Source of the DNA: Pikeienuella litoralis | GTDB lineage: Bacteria > Pseudomonadota > Alphaproteobacteria > Rhodobacterales > Rhodobacteraceae | NCBI RefSeq assembly: GCF_037646705.1 | Contig: NZ_JBBHER010000003.1 | Location: 434,001 to 498,000, forward strand | Reading direction: 5' to 3' | Length of the DNA stretch: 64,000 bases | Part shown: one piece after another, positions 1 through 9,909 of the stretch | Layout of the letters: every line of letters begins with the position of its first letter | Position numbering within the stretch: the first letter of the stretch is position 1 | Made by a program: the position numbers and the translations under genes | Notes under the pieces: generated by a model | Told to the model about the DNA's origin: nothing | The model's database searches: none | Seen by the model: only the letters and a program-made list of their open reading frames with translations

Positions 1-881
1 ACGGAGGTGTAGACCTGCGTCGTCGCCAGAGAGGCGTGGCCGAGAAGCGCCTGAATCGCCCGGAGATCGCCGCCCGCCTCCAGAAGGTGCGTGGCGAAGG
101 AATGCCGGAGCGCATGCGGCGTCGCGGTGGCGGGGAGGCCGAGCGCGGCGCGCGCCCGCGCCATCGCCAGCCGCAAGAGGCGCGCGTCGAGCCGCCGGCC
201 CCGCGCGCCGAGAAAGAGCGGGTCCGCCGCCCCGGTCTCGTAGGGAAGAAGCCGGAGATAGGCGTCAACCGCCCGCCGCGCGGCGGCGGGAACCGGCGCG
301 ATCCGCTCTTTCCCGCCCTTGCCGCGAATCCGGAGAACCTCCGGAAGCGGCGCGTCGCCCCGGTTCAGCGCCAGCGCCTCCGATATCCGCAGCCCGGCGC
401 CCCAGAGCAGGGTGAGAACGGCGGCGTCGCGGGCCGCGATCCAGGGCTCCGGGTGGTCGTCGGCGGCGTGGTCGATCAGCGCCGTCGCGGCCGCCGCCGT
501 CACCGGGCGGGGCAGTCGGCGCGCGGTTTTCGGGCCGCGCGCCGCAAGCGGGGCCGCCGCTTCGATCCCCTCGGCCTCGCCGAGCCAGCGATGAAAGGAC
601 TTCACCGCCGAGAGCGCGCGCGCCGCCGACCGCGCCGAAAGCCCATCCGCGCGAAGCCGCGCCTGAAACGCCCTCATGTCCCGCGGCGAGACCGCCGCGA
701 GCGCGGCCAGCCCGACCGGGCCGCCCCGATGATTGGTCAGAAACCCGAGATACCCGGCGACGTCGCGCCGATAGGCGGCGATCGTATGCGGGGACGCGCC
801 TCCGGCGCCGCTCAACGCCGCCAGCCAGCGGCGAAGAAGAGCGTCGCCGCCGGCGGCGTCTCCGGCCGGCGCCCCGCTCAT
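1..881 (-). CDS. xerC: Tyrosine recombinase XerC, 3' end cut by window edge
   Basis: Site-specific tyrosine recombinase that, with XerD, resolves chromosome dimers at dif during division. Reading inward from an ATG at 881, 293 residues are visible. The N-terminal SAM-like core-binding domain is followed by the catalytic domain. The catalytic set is nearly complete: Arg165 (in GLRISEAL), His256 and Arg259 (in PHALRHSF), His282 (in LLGHASL) and the nucleophile Tyr291 (in TTQVYTSV). Only the extreme C-terminus is off the window. The ATG overlaps the stop of the DUF484 gene by ATGA, so the two are translationally coupled, as in many proteobacteria. XerD is the alternative, but the DUF484 neighbour favours XerC. 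No integron or phage context is present. Confidence 0.93.
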   Translation of the reverse strand, partial: MSGAPAGDAAGGDALLRRWLAALSGAGGASPHTIAAYRRDVAGYLGFLTNHRGGPVGLAALAAVSPRDMRAFQARLRADGLSARSAARALSAVKSFHRWLGEAEGIEAAAPLAARGPKTARRLPRPVTAAAATALIDHAADDHPEPWIAARDAAVLTLLWGAGLRISEALALNRGDAPLPEVLRIRGKGGKERIAPVPAAARRAVDAYLRLLPYETGAADPLFLGARGRRLDARLLRLAMARARAALGLPATATPHALRHSFATHLLEAGGDLRAIQALLGHASLATTQVYTS

Positions 882-1612
882 CAGCTTTCCGGCGCGAGCC
901 AGCGCCGGAGCGCGCGCTCCACCACGCCGCCGAAAAACTCCAGCAACTCGCCGCCATGCTCAGGGTCGAACCGGCGCGCGTCTTCCGCCCCGAAGACCAG
1001 AAGCCCCTGCCGGCCGCCGCCGAGATCGAGCCGGACCAGAGCCTCGGACCCGATCGCGGCCGCGGCGTCGCCGAAGACGGCCTCCGCCTCGGGGGTGGTC
1101 CGCCGGAGGCTGATCCGCCGGCGGCCGCCGAAGGAGAAATAGGCGTCGACCCCGCCCGGCGGCAGGATCACGAATCGGTCGCTCAGCGCGGGATCGAGCT
1201 CGGTCAGCGGGCCGGGCGCGGCTTCGTCCGTCTCGATGCAGAGGCGGGCGTGGTCGACCGCGACCATGTCCGGCGTCTCCAGGGTGAGCGCGCGGAGGAA
1301 ATCGACGAAGCGGTTCTGATCGAGGAGCAGAAGCACCGCTTTCTGGATCTGCGTCGTGCCGGCGAGGTTCTCATAGGCGGCGGCGATGACCGAGCGGTGC
1401 GTCGTCTCCAGCCGGTCGAGCCGCGCCTCCAGCCGGGTGACCAGCGCGCCGCGAAGATCGACCACCTTGCGCCCGCCGGGCTTGCCCTCGGCGTCGATCA
1501 GCGCCTGCATCACGACGCGATCCTCCAGCACGATGTCCGGATCGGCGAGAATCTCCGTCCTCAGATCCCGGCTTTCGGCCTCTTCCCGGGGCTCGGCGCC
1601 GGCGTCAGCCAA
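881..1612 (-). CDS. DUF484 family protein
   Basis: A 243-residue GAF-like protein of the DUF484 family, whose biochemical role is not established. A conserved place directly upstream of xerC is the main clue. The middle carries a coiled-coil-like stretch (about residues 55-75). The C-terminal half resembles a GAF fold with alternating strands and ends in a helix before ALRRW. Translation most likely starts at a TTG at 1612 that overlaps the end of the aldolase gene by 8 bp. The first in-frame ATG is near residue 35 and would cut into the conserved N-terminal helix. Its stop overlaps the xerC start. The aldolase, DUF484 and xerC genes probably form one transcript. Confidence 0.82.
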   Translation of the reverse strand: MADAGAEPREEAESRDLRTEILADPDIVLEDRVVMQALIDAEGKPGGRKVVDLRGALVTRLEARLDRLETTHRSVIAAAYENLAGTTQIQKAVLLLLDQNRFVDFLRALTLETPDMVAVDHARLCIETDEAAPGPLTELDPALSDRFVILPPGGVDAYFSFGGRRRISLRRTTPEAEAVFGDAAAAIGSEALVRLDLGGGRQGLLVFGAEDARRFDPEHGGELLEFFGGVVERALRRWLAPES

Positions 1613-2261
1613 GGATTTTCTGCCCGGTCTTGGCCCAGTCCCTGAGGAACGCGTCGAGGCCCTTGTCTGTCAGCGGGTGGCTCGCCAGCGCCTTGATGAC
1701 GCCGGGCGGCGCGGTGATGACGTCGGCCCCGATCAGCGCCGCCGCCTTCACGTGGTTCACGTTGCGGATGGACGCGGCGAGGATCTCGGTGGAAAAATGA
1801 TAATTGTCGTAGATCTGGCGAATCTCCTGAATAAGCTCCATGCCGTCGAGAGAGATATCGTCGAGCCGCCCGATGAAGGGCGAGATGAACGTCGCGCCCG
1901 CCTTCGCCGCGAGGAGCGCCTGATTGGCGGAGAAGCAGAGCGTGACGTTAACCATCCGGCCTTCGCCCGACAGCGCCTTGCAGGCCTTGAGCCCTTCCCA
2001 GGTGAGGGGCACCTTGATCGCGATGTTCGGCGCGATCTCGGCCAGTTTCCTGCCTTCGGCGATCATGCCCTTCGCATCGGTCGCCACGGTCTCGGCGCTG
2101 ACCGGGCCGTCGACGATGCCGCAGATCTCCCGCGTCACCTCGATGATGTCGCGCCCGGATTTCATGATCAATGAAGGGTTGGTGGTGACGCCGTCGACCA
2201 TCCCGGTCTCGGCGAGTTCACGGATCTCGTCGATCTCGGCCGTGTCCACGAAAAATTTCAT
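1605..2261 (-). CDS. fsa: Transaldolase-like fructose-6-phosphate aldolase
   Basis: A 218-residue single-domain TIM-barrel enzyme of the small transaldolase (MipB/TalC/FSA) subfamily. It forms a Schiff base on Lys83 in IAIKVPLTWEGL. The N-terminus MKFFVDTAEIDEIREL and the VTTNPSL motif (residues 25-31) are typical, and length matches the family (about 214-222). It could be a true transaldolase in the non-oxidative pentose phosphate pathway or a fructose-6-phosphate aldolase; sequence reading alone does not separate the two. The ATG at 2261 follows a GGGAGAG ribosome binding site. The reading frame stays open far upstream, but that extension overlaps priA antisense and has arginine-rich shadow composition. 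It is divergent from priA across 108 bp. Confidence 0.88.
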   Translation of the reverse strand: MKFFVDTAEIDEIRELAETGMVDGVTTNPSLIMKSGRDIIEVTREICGIVDGPVSAETVATDAKGMIAEGRKLAEIAPNIAIKVPLTWEGLKACKALSGEGRMVNVTLCFSANQALLAAKAGATFISPFIGRLDDISLDGMELIQEIRQIYDNYHFSTEILAASIRNVNHVKAAALIGADVITAPPGVIKALASHPLTDKGLDAFLRDWAKTGQKILG

Positions 2262-2369
2262 GGGGGTCTCTCCCGTTTCGCGCCCGCGCTTCTTTCCGCA
2301 GGTGCGGAGGTCGCGCTTTTCGGGCCTGCCTCTCGGGCGGCAGCATAGGACAAGCGCCACCGCGCCGCC

Positions 2370-4565
2370 ATGGGAAATGACATGACCGGCGGGGCCTTCG
2401 CGCCGGGCGCGCTGGTCTCGGTGCTGACGCCGCTGCCGATCGACCGCGCCTATGATTACCGCGCGCCGCCCGAGACGGCGCTCGGCCTCGGCGATTTCGT
2501 CGAGGTCGAGGTCGGGTCGAATCGGGTGATCGGCGTGGTCTGGGCGGCGGGGGCGGGGGACGCCGACGCGGCGAAGCTGAAAACGATCCGCCGCCGCCTG
2601 GACCTGCCGGCGATGCCGGCGCCGATGCGGGCCTTCCTCACGCGGGCGGCGGAGTACACGCTGACGCCGCTCGGCGCGATGCTGCGGCTGGCGACGCGCG
2701 CCCCCGAACTCGGCGAGCCGCCGCGCCCGCGCGCCGTCTATCGGCGCGGCGCGGCGGAGGTCCGGGAGACCCCGGCGCGCCGGCGGGTGTTCGACGCGCT
2801 GGCGCGCGCTGCGCAGGCGCCGACGGCGGCGGAGCTGTCCGCTCTCGCCGGCGTCTCCTCCGGGGTGGTGAAGGGGCTGGCCGAAGCCGGGGCGCTGATC
2901 GCGGAGAGCCGCCCCGGCGGCCGCCCGTTTCCGCCGCTCGATCCGGACGCCGCGACCGTCGATCTTTCCGAGGATCAGGCGTCGGCGGCGGCGCGGCTCC
3001 GGAGCGCGGTGGCCGGGCGGACGTTTGAAGCGATATTGCTGCAGGGCGTCACCGGCTCCGGCAAGACCGAGGTCTATCTTGAAGCCATCGCGGAATGTCT
3101 GGCGGCGGGGCGGCAGGCGCTGATCCTGCTGCCGGAGATCGCGCTCACCGCCGCCTTCGTCGAGCGGGTGGAGCGCCGCTTCGGCGCCCGTCCGGCGGAA
3201 TGGCATTCGGGCGTCGCGGGCGGGGAGCGCCGGCGCGTCTGGACCGGGGCCGCGAGCGGGGCGGCGAAGCTGGTGGTCGGCGCGCGCTCCGCGCTTTTCC
3301 TGCCGTTCGCCGATCTCGGTCTGATCGTGGTGGATGAGGAGCATGACGGCTCCTACAAGCAGGAGGAAGGCGCGCTCTATCATGCGCGGGACATGGCGGT
3401 TCTTCGCGCGTCGCTGGAGGGGGCGGCGATCGCGCTGGCCTCCGCCACCCCGTCGCTGGAGACCTGGGTGAACGCGAAGTCCGGGAAATACGCGCGGGTC
3501 GAGCTGCCGGTGCGGTTCGGCGCGGCGGAGCTCCCGAATGTGCGCCTCCTCGATCTTCGCGCCGACGGGCCGCCGCCCGGGCGCTGGATCGCGCCGGCGC
3601 TCGCGCGGGCGGCGGCGGCGCGGATCAAGGCGGGGGAGCAGGCGCTCTTCTTCCTCAACCGGCGCGGTTACGCGCCGCTGACGGTCTGTCGCGGCTGCGG
3701 GCACTTCTTCGAATGTCCGCATTGCGACGCGCGGCTGGTGGAGCACCGGTTCCGGCGGCGGCTGATCTGCCATCAATGCGGCCACGCGGAGCCGACCCCC
3801 ACGCTCTGCCCGGCCTGCGGAAAGGGCGATCGTCTCGCCGCCGCCGGGCCCGGGGTCGAGCGGCTGGCTGAAGAGGCGGCGGCGCTCTTTCCCGACGCGC
3901 GCGTCGCGGTGCTCTCCTCGGATATCTCCGCCGGGGAGGTCAACGCGGAGATCGCCCGCATCGCCGAGGGCGGCGCGGACCTCATCATCGGCACGCAGAT
4001 CGTCGCCAAGGGCCATAACTTTCCGCTTCTGACGCTCGTCGGCGTGATCGACGCCGATCTCGGCCTGCAAGGCGGCGACATGAGAGCGGCGGAGCGGACC
4101 TTTCAGCTGATCCGTCAGGTGGCCGGGCGGGCCGGGCGGGCGGAGCGGCCCGGCGTGGCCGTGGTGCAGACCTCGGCGCCGGATCATGCGGTGATGCGGG
4201 CGCTGGTCTCCGATGACGCGGAGACGTTTCTCGACGAGCTCGCGGAGGAGCGGCGCCGGGCGGGGGCGCCGCCATTCGGACGGATGGCGGGAATCATCCT
4301 GTCCGGCCGGAGCGAGGCCCAGGTCTGGGCGGCGGCGGAGGCGCTGGCGCGGGCGGATGAGCCGTTGCGGCGGATTGGCGCGGATCTGTTCGGCCCCGCC
4401 GCGGCGCCGATCGGCCGGATTCGCGGCCGGATCCGCGTCCGGCTGTTGGTGAAGGCGCCGAAGGGGGCGCCGCTTCAGGCGGCGCTTCGGCTCTGGCGGA
4501 GCGGCGTGCGGACGCCGGCCGCGGTTCGGGTCTCCATCGATATCGACCCGCAGAGCTTCCTGTGA
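2370..4565 (+). CDS. priA: Primosomal protein N' (PriA helicase)
   Basis: A 731-residue 3'-to-5' superfamily 2 DNA helicase that restarts collapsed replication forks. An N-terminal 3'-DNA-binding domain begins with the APGALVSVLTPLPIDRAYDY region. The Walker A motif GVTGSGKTEVY lies at about residues 225-235 and the DEEHD box at about residue 320. A zinc-binding insertion with CxxC pairs (CRGCG, CPHC, CHQCG, CPACG) spans about residues 438-485. The helicase motif GTQIVAKGHNF follows. ATG 2370 is used here; an in-frame ATG at 2382 is equally possible. The gene is divergent from the aldolase and upstream of the atp operon, from which 260 bp separate it. Confidence 0.96.
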   Translation: MGNDMTGGAFAPGALVSVLTPLPIDRAYDYRAPPETALGLGDFVEVEVGSNRVIGVVWAAGAGDADAAKLKTIRRRLDLPAMPAPMRAFLTRAAEYTLTPLGAMLRLATRAPELGEPPRPRAVYRRGAAEVRETPARRRVFDALARAAQAPTAAELSALAGVSSGVVKGLAEAGALIAESRPGGRPFPPLDPDAATVDLSEDQASAAARLRSAVAGRTFEAILLQGVTGSGKTEVYLEAIAECLAAGRQALILLPEIALTAAFVERVERRFGARPAEWHSGVAGGERRRVWTGAASGAAKLVVGARSALFLPFADLGLIVVDEEHDGSYKQEEGALYHARDMAVLRASLEGAAIALASATPSLETWVNAKSGKYARVELPVRFGAAELPNVRLLDLRADGPPPGRWIAPALARAAAARIKAGEQALFFLNRRGYAPLTVCRGCGHFFECPHCDARLVEHRFRRRLICHQCGHAEPTPTLCPACGKGDRLAAAGPGVERLAEEAAALFPDARVAVLSSDISAGEVNAEIARIAEGGADLIIGTQIVAKGHNFPLLTLVGVIDADLGLQGGDMRAAERTFQLIRQVAGRAGRAERPGVAVVQTSAPDHAVMRALVSDDAETFLDELAEERRRAGAPPFGRMAGIILSGRSEAQVWAAAEALARADEPLRRIGADLFGPAAAPIGRIRGRIRVRLLVKAPKGAPLQAALRLWRSGVRTPAAVRVSIDIDPQSFL

Positions 4566-4573
4566 GCGCGAGG

Positions 4574-4683
4574 GAATCGCGATTCGATTCTCTCATGCGC
4601 GGGCGTGAATGCGCCGCAGGCCCCGCGGCGCGGCGCGTCTCCCCCCGCGAACGCCCGAATATGGGCGCTTTCGTCGCCATATT
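4574..4683. other. priA–atpH intergenic region with two inverted repeats
   Basis: The 260-bp gap between priA and atpH holds a perfect 12-bp palindrome, GAATCGCGATTC, at 4574-4585, just after the priA stop. A second inverted repeat, AATATGG…CCATATT, occupies 4658-4664 and 4677-4683, with a bulged inner stem. Neither is followed by a T-tract, so neither looks like a standard intrinsic terminator. They may stabilise the priA mRNA end or serve as protein sites. No gene is seen here. Confidence 0.4.
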
Positions 4684-4700
4684 GCTTCGCGTGCGAGCCA

Positions 4701-4730
4701 TTGCAAACCGCGCGAGGCCCATGGTAGGCA
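4701..4730 (+). promoter_or_regulatory. Candidate promoter of the atp operon
   Basis: A TTGCAA hexamer at 4701-4706 and TAGGCA at 4725-4730 are separated by 18 bp. This TTG(C)–N17/18–TAGG pattern resembles other putative sigma-70 sites in the window (for example at 17671). The predicted start would leave a leader of about 90 nt before atpH. It is an inference from sequence only. Confidence 0.45.
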
Positions 4731-4825
4731 ACGCGCGGCTTCGGGAGCCTCGGCGCCCGGGATGAAATCGCCACGCCATTTGTCGGAATCTTCTGGCGCG
4801 CGGGCGACCACGACGAGGGAAACGA

Positions 4826-5382
4826 ATGAGCGACAGGTCAGGCTCGACCGCAGGAATCGCCGGGCGCTACGCGGCCGCGATTTTTGAGTTGGCGGAGGAG
4901 AGCGATGCTCTCGACGCCGTCGAGGGGCAACTCGCCGCGCTGAAGGCGGCGATCGATGAGAGCGACGAACTCGCCGCGCTGATCAAGAGCCCGATCGTCA
5001 GCCGTGAGGAGCAGGGCGCGGCGATGGCCGCGATCTGCAAGGCGATGGAGATCGGCGCGCCGGTCTCGTCTCTCGTCGGCCTGATGGCGGCGAAGCGGCG
5101 GCTTTTCGCGCTGCCGCGGGTGATCGAGATCTTCTCCGCGCTCCTGGCGGAGAAACGCGGCGTCGTTTCCGCCGAGGTGGTCACAGCTGCGCCGCTGAGC
5201 GCCGCGCAGCGCGAATCGCTCGAAGCCGTGATCAAGAAATTCGCGGGCGCGGACATCGCGCTCGACGTCACCGTGGACGATGGCCTGATCGGCGGCCTCG
5301 TCGTCAGGGTGGGCTCGAAAATGATCGACACGTCGATCCGCTCGAAGCTCGCCTCCCTCGAAACCGCAATGAAAGAGGTCGG

Positions 5383-5386
<4 letters not shown>
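4826..5386 (+). CDS. atpH: F1F0 ATP synthase subunit delta
   Basis: A 186-residue delta (OSCP-like) subunit that links the F1 head to the peripheral stalk b subunits. The N-terminal helical domain starts near GIAGRYAAAIFELAEE. The C-terminal signature VDDGLIGGLVVRVGSKMIDTSIRSKL is typical, and length matches the family. It is the first gene of atpHAGDC, the separate F1 operon usual in alphaproteobacteria; the F0 genes are not in this window. Its stop overlaps the atpA start (ATGATGA region). Confidence 0.97.
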
Positions 5387-6924
<1,538 letters not shown>

Positions 6925-6950
6925 GCCAATTCGAAGGGGGATAACGCCCG

Positions 6951-7820
6951 ATGGCGAACCTCAAGGTCCTGAAGAACCGGATCGCGTCCGTTACGTCGAC
7001 CCGGAAAATCACCAAGGCGATGCAGATGGTCGCCGCCGCCAAACTGCGCCGCGCGCAGGATGCGGCGGAGGCCGCGCGGCCCTACGCCGAGCGTATGGAC
7101 GCCGTTCTCGGCGATCTGGCGCGCGCGGCGAAGGGTGCGGCGAACGCGCCGAAGCTGATGGCGGGAACCGGGTCCGATCAGGTGCATCTCCTGATCGTGG
7201 CGACCGCGGAGCGCGGCCTTTGCGGTGGTTTCAACTCCTCGATCGTGCGTCTGGCGCGGCACAAGGCGGATGAGCTGATCGCGGCCGGCAAGACGGTCAA
7301 GATCCTGACCATCGGCAAGAAGGGCCGCGAGCAGCTGAGGCGGAATCATGGCCAGCATTTCATCGGCCATGTCGATATGACCGAAGTGAAGCGGGTCGGC
7401 TTCGCCGATGCGCGCGGCGTGGCGGCGGATGTGCTGAAGCGGTTCGCCGCCGGCGAGTTCGACGTCGCGACCATCTTCTTCAACCGGTTCCAGTCGGTCA
7501 TCAGCCAGATCCCGACCGAGCAGCAGTTGATCCCGGCTGTGTTCGATGACGATGGCGAACCGGCGAGGGCCTATGAATACGAGCCCGACGAGGAGGAGAT
7601 CCTCGCTGAGCTTCTCCCGCGCAATATCAGCATCCAGATCTTCCGCGCGTTGCTGGAGAACGGGGCCTCCGAACAGGGCGCGCGGATGTCCGCGATGGAC
7701 AACGCGACCCGCAACGCGGGCGAGATGATCGAAAAGCTGACGATCCAGTATAACCGTTCCCGTCAGGCGGCGATCACCAACGAACTTATCGAAATCATTT
7801 CGGGCGCCGAGGCGCTCTGA
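6951..7820 (+). CDS. atpG: F1F0 ATP synthase subunit gamma
   Basis: A 289-residue rotor shaft of F1. The N-terminal coiled-coil half carries the family signature LKNRIASVTSTRKITKAMQMVAAAK. The C-terminal half ends with MSAMDNATRNAGEMIEKL and QAAITNELIEIISGAEAL, matching the long antiparallel helices that turn inside the alpha3beta3 ring. Start at ATG 6951 follows a GAAGGGGGA ribosome binding site. It is third in the operon, 26 bp after atpA and 20 bp before atpD. Confidence 0.98.
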   Translation: MANLKVLKNRIASVTSTRKITKAMQMVAAAKLRRAQDAAEAARPYAERMDAVLGDLARAAKGAANAPKLMAGTGSDQVHLLIVATAERGLCGGFNSSIVRLARHKADELIAAGKTVKILTIGKKGREQLRRNHGQHFIGHVDMTEVKRVGFADARGVAADVLKRFAAGEFDVATIFFNRFQSVISQIPTEQQLIPAVFDDDGEPARAYEYEPDEEEILAELLPRNISIQIFRALLENGASEQGARMSAMDNATRNAGEMIEKLTIQYNRSRQAAITNELIEIISGAEAL

Positions 7821-7840
7821 CCCGGTCGGAGAGAGACACA

Positions 7841-9262
7841 ATGAGCAAAACCGGCAAGATCACACAGGTCATCGGCGCCGTTGTCGACGTGCAGTTCGAT
7901 GGCGACCTGCCCGCCATTCTTAACGCGCTGGAAACCGAAAACGGCGGCCGCCGGCTGGTCTTGGAAGTGGCGCAGCATCTTGGCGAGAACACAGTCCGCA
8001 CCATCGCGATGGACGCGACCGAAGGGCTCGTCCGCGGCGCCGAGGTCAGCGACACGGGCGCGCCGATCACGGTGCCGGTCGGCGACGCCACGCTCGGGCG
8101 GATCCTGAACGTCGTCGGCGAGCCGGTGGACGAAGGCGGCCCGGTCGAGGCGACGGAGCATCGCGCGATTCACCAGCAGGCCCCCGCCTATGTCGATCAG
8201 TCGACGGAATCCGAAGTGCTGGCCACCGGCATCAAGGTCGTCGATCTTCTCGCGCCCTACGCCAAGGGCGGCAAGATCGGGCTCTTCGGCGGCGCGGGCG
8301 TCGGCAAGACCGTGCTGATCATGGAGCTGATCAACAACATCGCCAAGGTGCACGCGGGCTACTCCGTGTTCGCCGGCGTCGGCGAGCGGACCCGCGAGGG
8401 CAACGACCTCTATCACGAGATGATCGAGTCCGGCGTCATCGTGCCGGATAACCTGACCGACTCGAAAGTGGCGCTGGTCTACGGCCAGATGAACGAGCCG
8501 CCGGGCGCCCGCGCCCGCGTCGCGCTGACCGGCCTGACGCTGGCCGAGCAGTTCCGCGACCAGTCGGGCACGGACGTTCTCTTCTTCGTCGACAACATCT
8601 TCCGCTTCACCCAGGCGGGCTCCGAGGTGTCGGCGCTTCTCGGCCGCATCCCCTCTGCGGTGGGCTATCAGCCGACGCTGGCCACCGACATGGGCGCGCT
8701 GCAGGAGCGGATCACCTCCACCAACAAGGGCTCGATCACGTCGGTGCAGGCGATCTACGTGCCGGCGGACGACCTCACCGACCCTGCGCCGGCGACGTCC
8801 TTCGCCCACCTCGACGCCACCACCGTGCTGTCGCGCGCGATCTCCGAGCTGGGCATCTATCCGGCGGTCGATCCGCTCGACTCGACCTCGCGCCTGCTCG
8901 ACCCTGCGGTGATCGGCGAGGAGCACTACGCGGTCGCGCGGAACGTTCAGGAAATCCTTCAGCGCTACAAGGCGTTGCAGGATATCATCGCCATTCTCGG
9001 CATGGACGAGCTTTCCGAGGAGGACAAGGTGGCCGTCGCCCGGGCCCGCAAACTCCAGCGTTTCCTTTCCCAGCCCTTCGACGTGGCGCAGGTCTTCACC
9101 GGCTCGCCGGGGGTTCAGGTGCCGCTGGAGAAGACCATCGACGGCTTCAAGCGGGTCTGCGCCGGCGAGTTCGACCATTTGCCGGAGGCGGCGTTCTACA
9201 TGGTCGGCGACATCGACGAAGTGATCGCGAAGGCCGAACGCATGGCTGCGGACGCGGCCTGA
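7841..9262 (+). CDS. atpD: F1F0 ATP synthase subunit beta (catalytic)
   Basis: A 473-residue catalytic subunit of F1 that makes ATP from ADP and phosphate. The P-loop GGAGVGKT lies at about residues 150-157. The catalytic-Glu segment GVGERTREGNDLY and the DELSEED-region variant DELSEEDKVAVARARKLQRF are present. The N-terminus (TGKITQVIGAVVDVQF) is the usual beta-barrel domain. It is preceded by a GGAGAGA ribosome binding site and followed after 19 bp by atpC. Confidence 0.99.
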   Translation: MSKTGKITQVIGAVVDVQFDGDLPAILNALETENGGRRLVLEVAQHLGENTVRTIAMDATEGLVRGAEVSDTGAPITVPVGDATLGRILNVVGEPVDEGGPVEATEHRAIHQQAPAYVDQSTESEVLATGIKVVDLLAPYAKGGKIGLFGGAGVGKTVLIMELINNIAKVHAGYSVFAGVGERTREGNDLYHEMIESGVIVPDNLTDSKVALVYGQMNEPPGARARVALTGLTLAEQFRDQSGTDVLFFVDNIFRFTQAGSEVSALLGRIPSAVGYQPTLATDMGALQERITSTNKGSITSVQAIYVPADDLTDPAPATSFAHLDATTVLSRAISELGIYPAVDPLDSTSRLLDPAVIGEEHYAVARNVQEILQRYKALQDIIAILGMDELSEEDKVAVARARKLQRFLSQPFDVAQVFTGSPGVQVPLEKTIDGFKRVCAGEFDHLPEAAFYMVGDIDEVIAKAERMAADAA

Positions 9263-9281
9263 TCGCTGACAGGAGGCTGAG

Positions 9282-9686
9282 ATGGCCGACAAGCTGAATT
9301 TCGAGCTGGTCTCGCCTGAGCGTCGTCTGGCGGCGGGCGAGGCGGATATGGTGGTGATCCCCGGCATGGAAGGGGATATCGGCGCGCTGCCCGGCCACGC
9401 GCCGTTCCTCACCACGCTTCGGCCCGGCGTCATCGCCGTGACGGGGGGCGACGCGGCCGGCGAGTATTTCGTGACTGGCGGATTCGCGGAGATTTCCGGC
9501 GAAGGCGTCGTGATCCTGGCTGAGGAGACTCTGCCGAGGGGCGATGTCGACCGTGAGTTCATCGACGCGCGCATCGCCGCCGCCCGGGCGGAGCTGGAGG
9601 AGATCGATACGGACGATCATCACCAGCAGCGCTCGGCCAGCCAGCGGGTCAACGATCTTCTGACGGCTCTCGAACAGATGTTCTGA
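9282..9686 (+). CDS. atpC: F1F0 ATP synthase subunit epsilon
   Basis: A 134-residue epsilon subunit, part of the rotor foot and intrinsic inhibitor of ATP hydrolysis. The beta-sandwich domain (LNFELVSPERRLAAGEADMVVIPG and GDIGALPGHAPFLTTLRPG) is complete. The C-terminal helical segment from about residue 95 is present but lacks an obvious long second helix, a common situation in alphaproteobacteria, where a separate zeta protein can act as inhibitor. It is the last gene of the operon and is followed by an intrinsic terminator. Confidence 0.96.
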   Translation: MADKLNFELVSPERRLAAGEADMVVIPGMEGDIGALPGHAPFLTTLRPGVIAVTGGDAAGEYFVTGGFAEISGEGVVILAEETLPRGDVDREFIDARIAAARAELEEIDTDDHHQQRSASQRVNDLLTALEQMF

Positions 9687-9707
9687 CCGGACCCGGATCC
9701 GGTTGCG

Positions 9708-9750
9708 AACGGCCGCTCCCGCTTGAGGCGAGGGCGGCCGTTCTTCGTTT
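9708..9750 (+). terminator. Intrinsic terminator of the atp operon
   Basis: A 15-position stem pairs 9708-9722 with 9728-9742 around a TTGAG loop. The outer nine pairs (AACGGCCGC with GCGGCCGTT) are perfect; the inner part has one G·U and one mismatch. A T-rich run, CTTCGTTT, follows. It begins 21 bp after the atpC stop and fits the end of the operon. Confidence 0.8.
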
Positions 9751-9909
9751 CATGCGGCGGCGGTTCGCGAGAAAGCGGGCGCGAAGACGGGCCGCGCGCG
9801 CCGGAGCCGCCGCAATCCGGCGAAAAGACGTCGCGCCCGTGCGGCGCCTGCGCGCCGTCGTGGCTCATTCTGCCGAGTGAAACCCGCCGCGCCGGAAGAG
9901 GAGCCGCAG

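Noticed and set aside
1..881. XerC-like recombinase as a phage or integron integrase
   Set aside because: It overlaps the DUF484 gene in the conserved housekeeping arrangement and has no attachment-site, cassette or phage neighbours.
2262..4187. A long N-terminal extension of the aldolase frame
   Set aside because: The extension runs antisense through priA and is proline/arginine-rich; the family N-terminus begins exactly at the ATG at 2261 with a ribosome binding site.
7763..9574. A 603-codon minus-strand open frame across atpD
   Set aside because: Same reason; atpD on the plus strand has every catalytic motif.
9743..9909. Glycine or folate riboswitch ahead of the dehydrogenase gene
   Set aside because: The 167-bp leader shows no glycine or tetrahydrofolate aptamer consensus blocks, only GC-rich sequence and a ribosome binding site.
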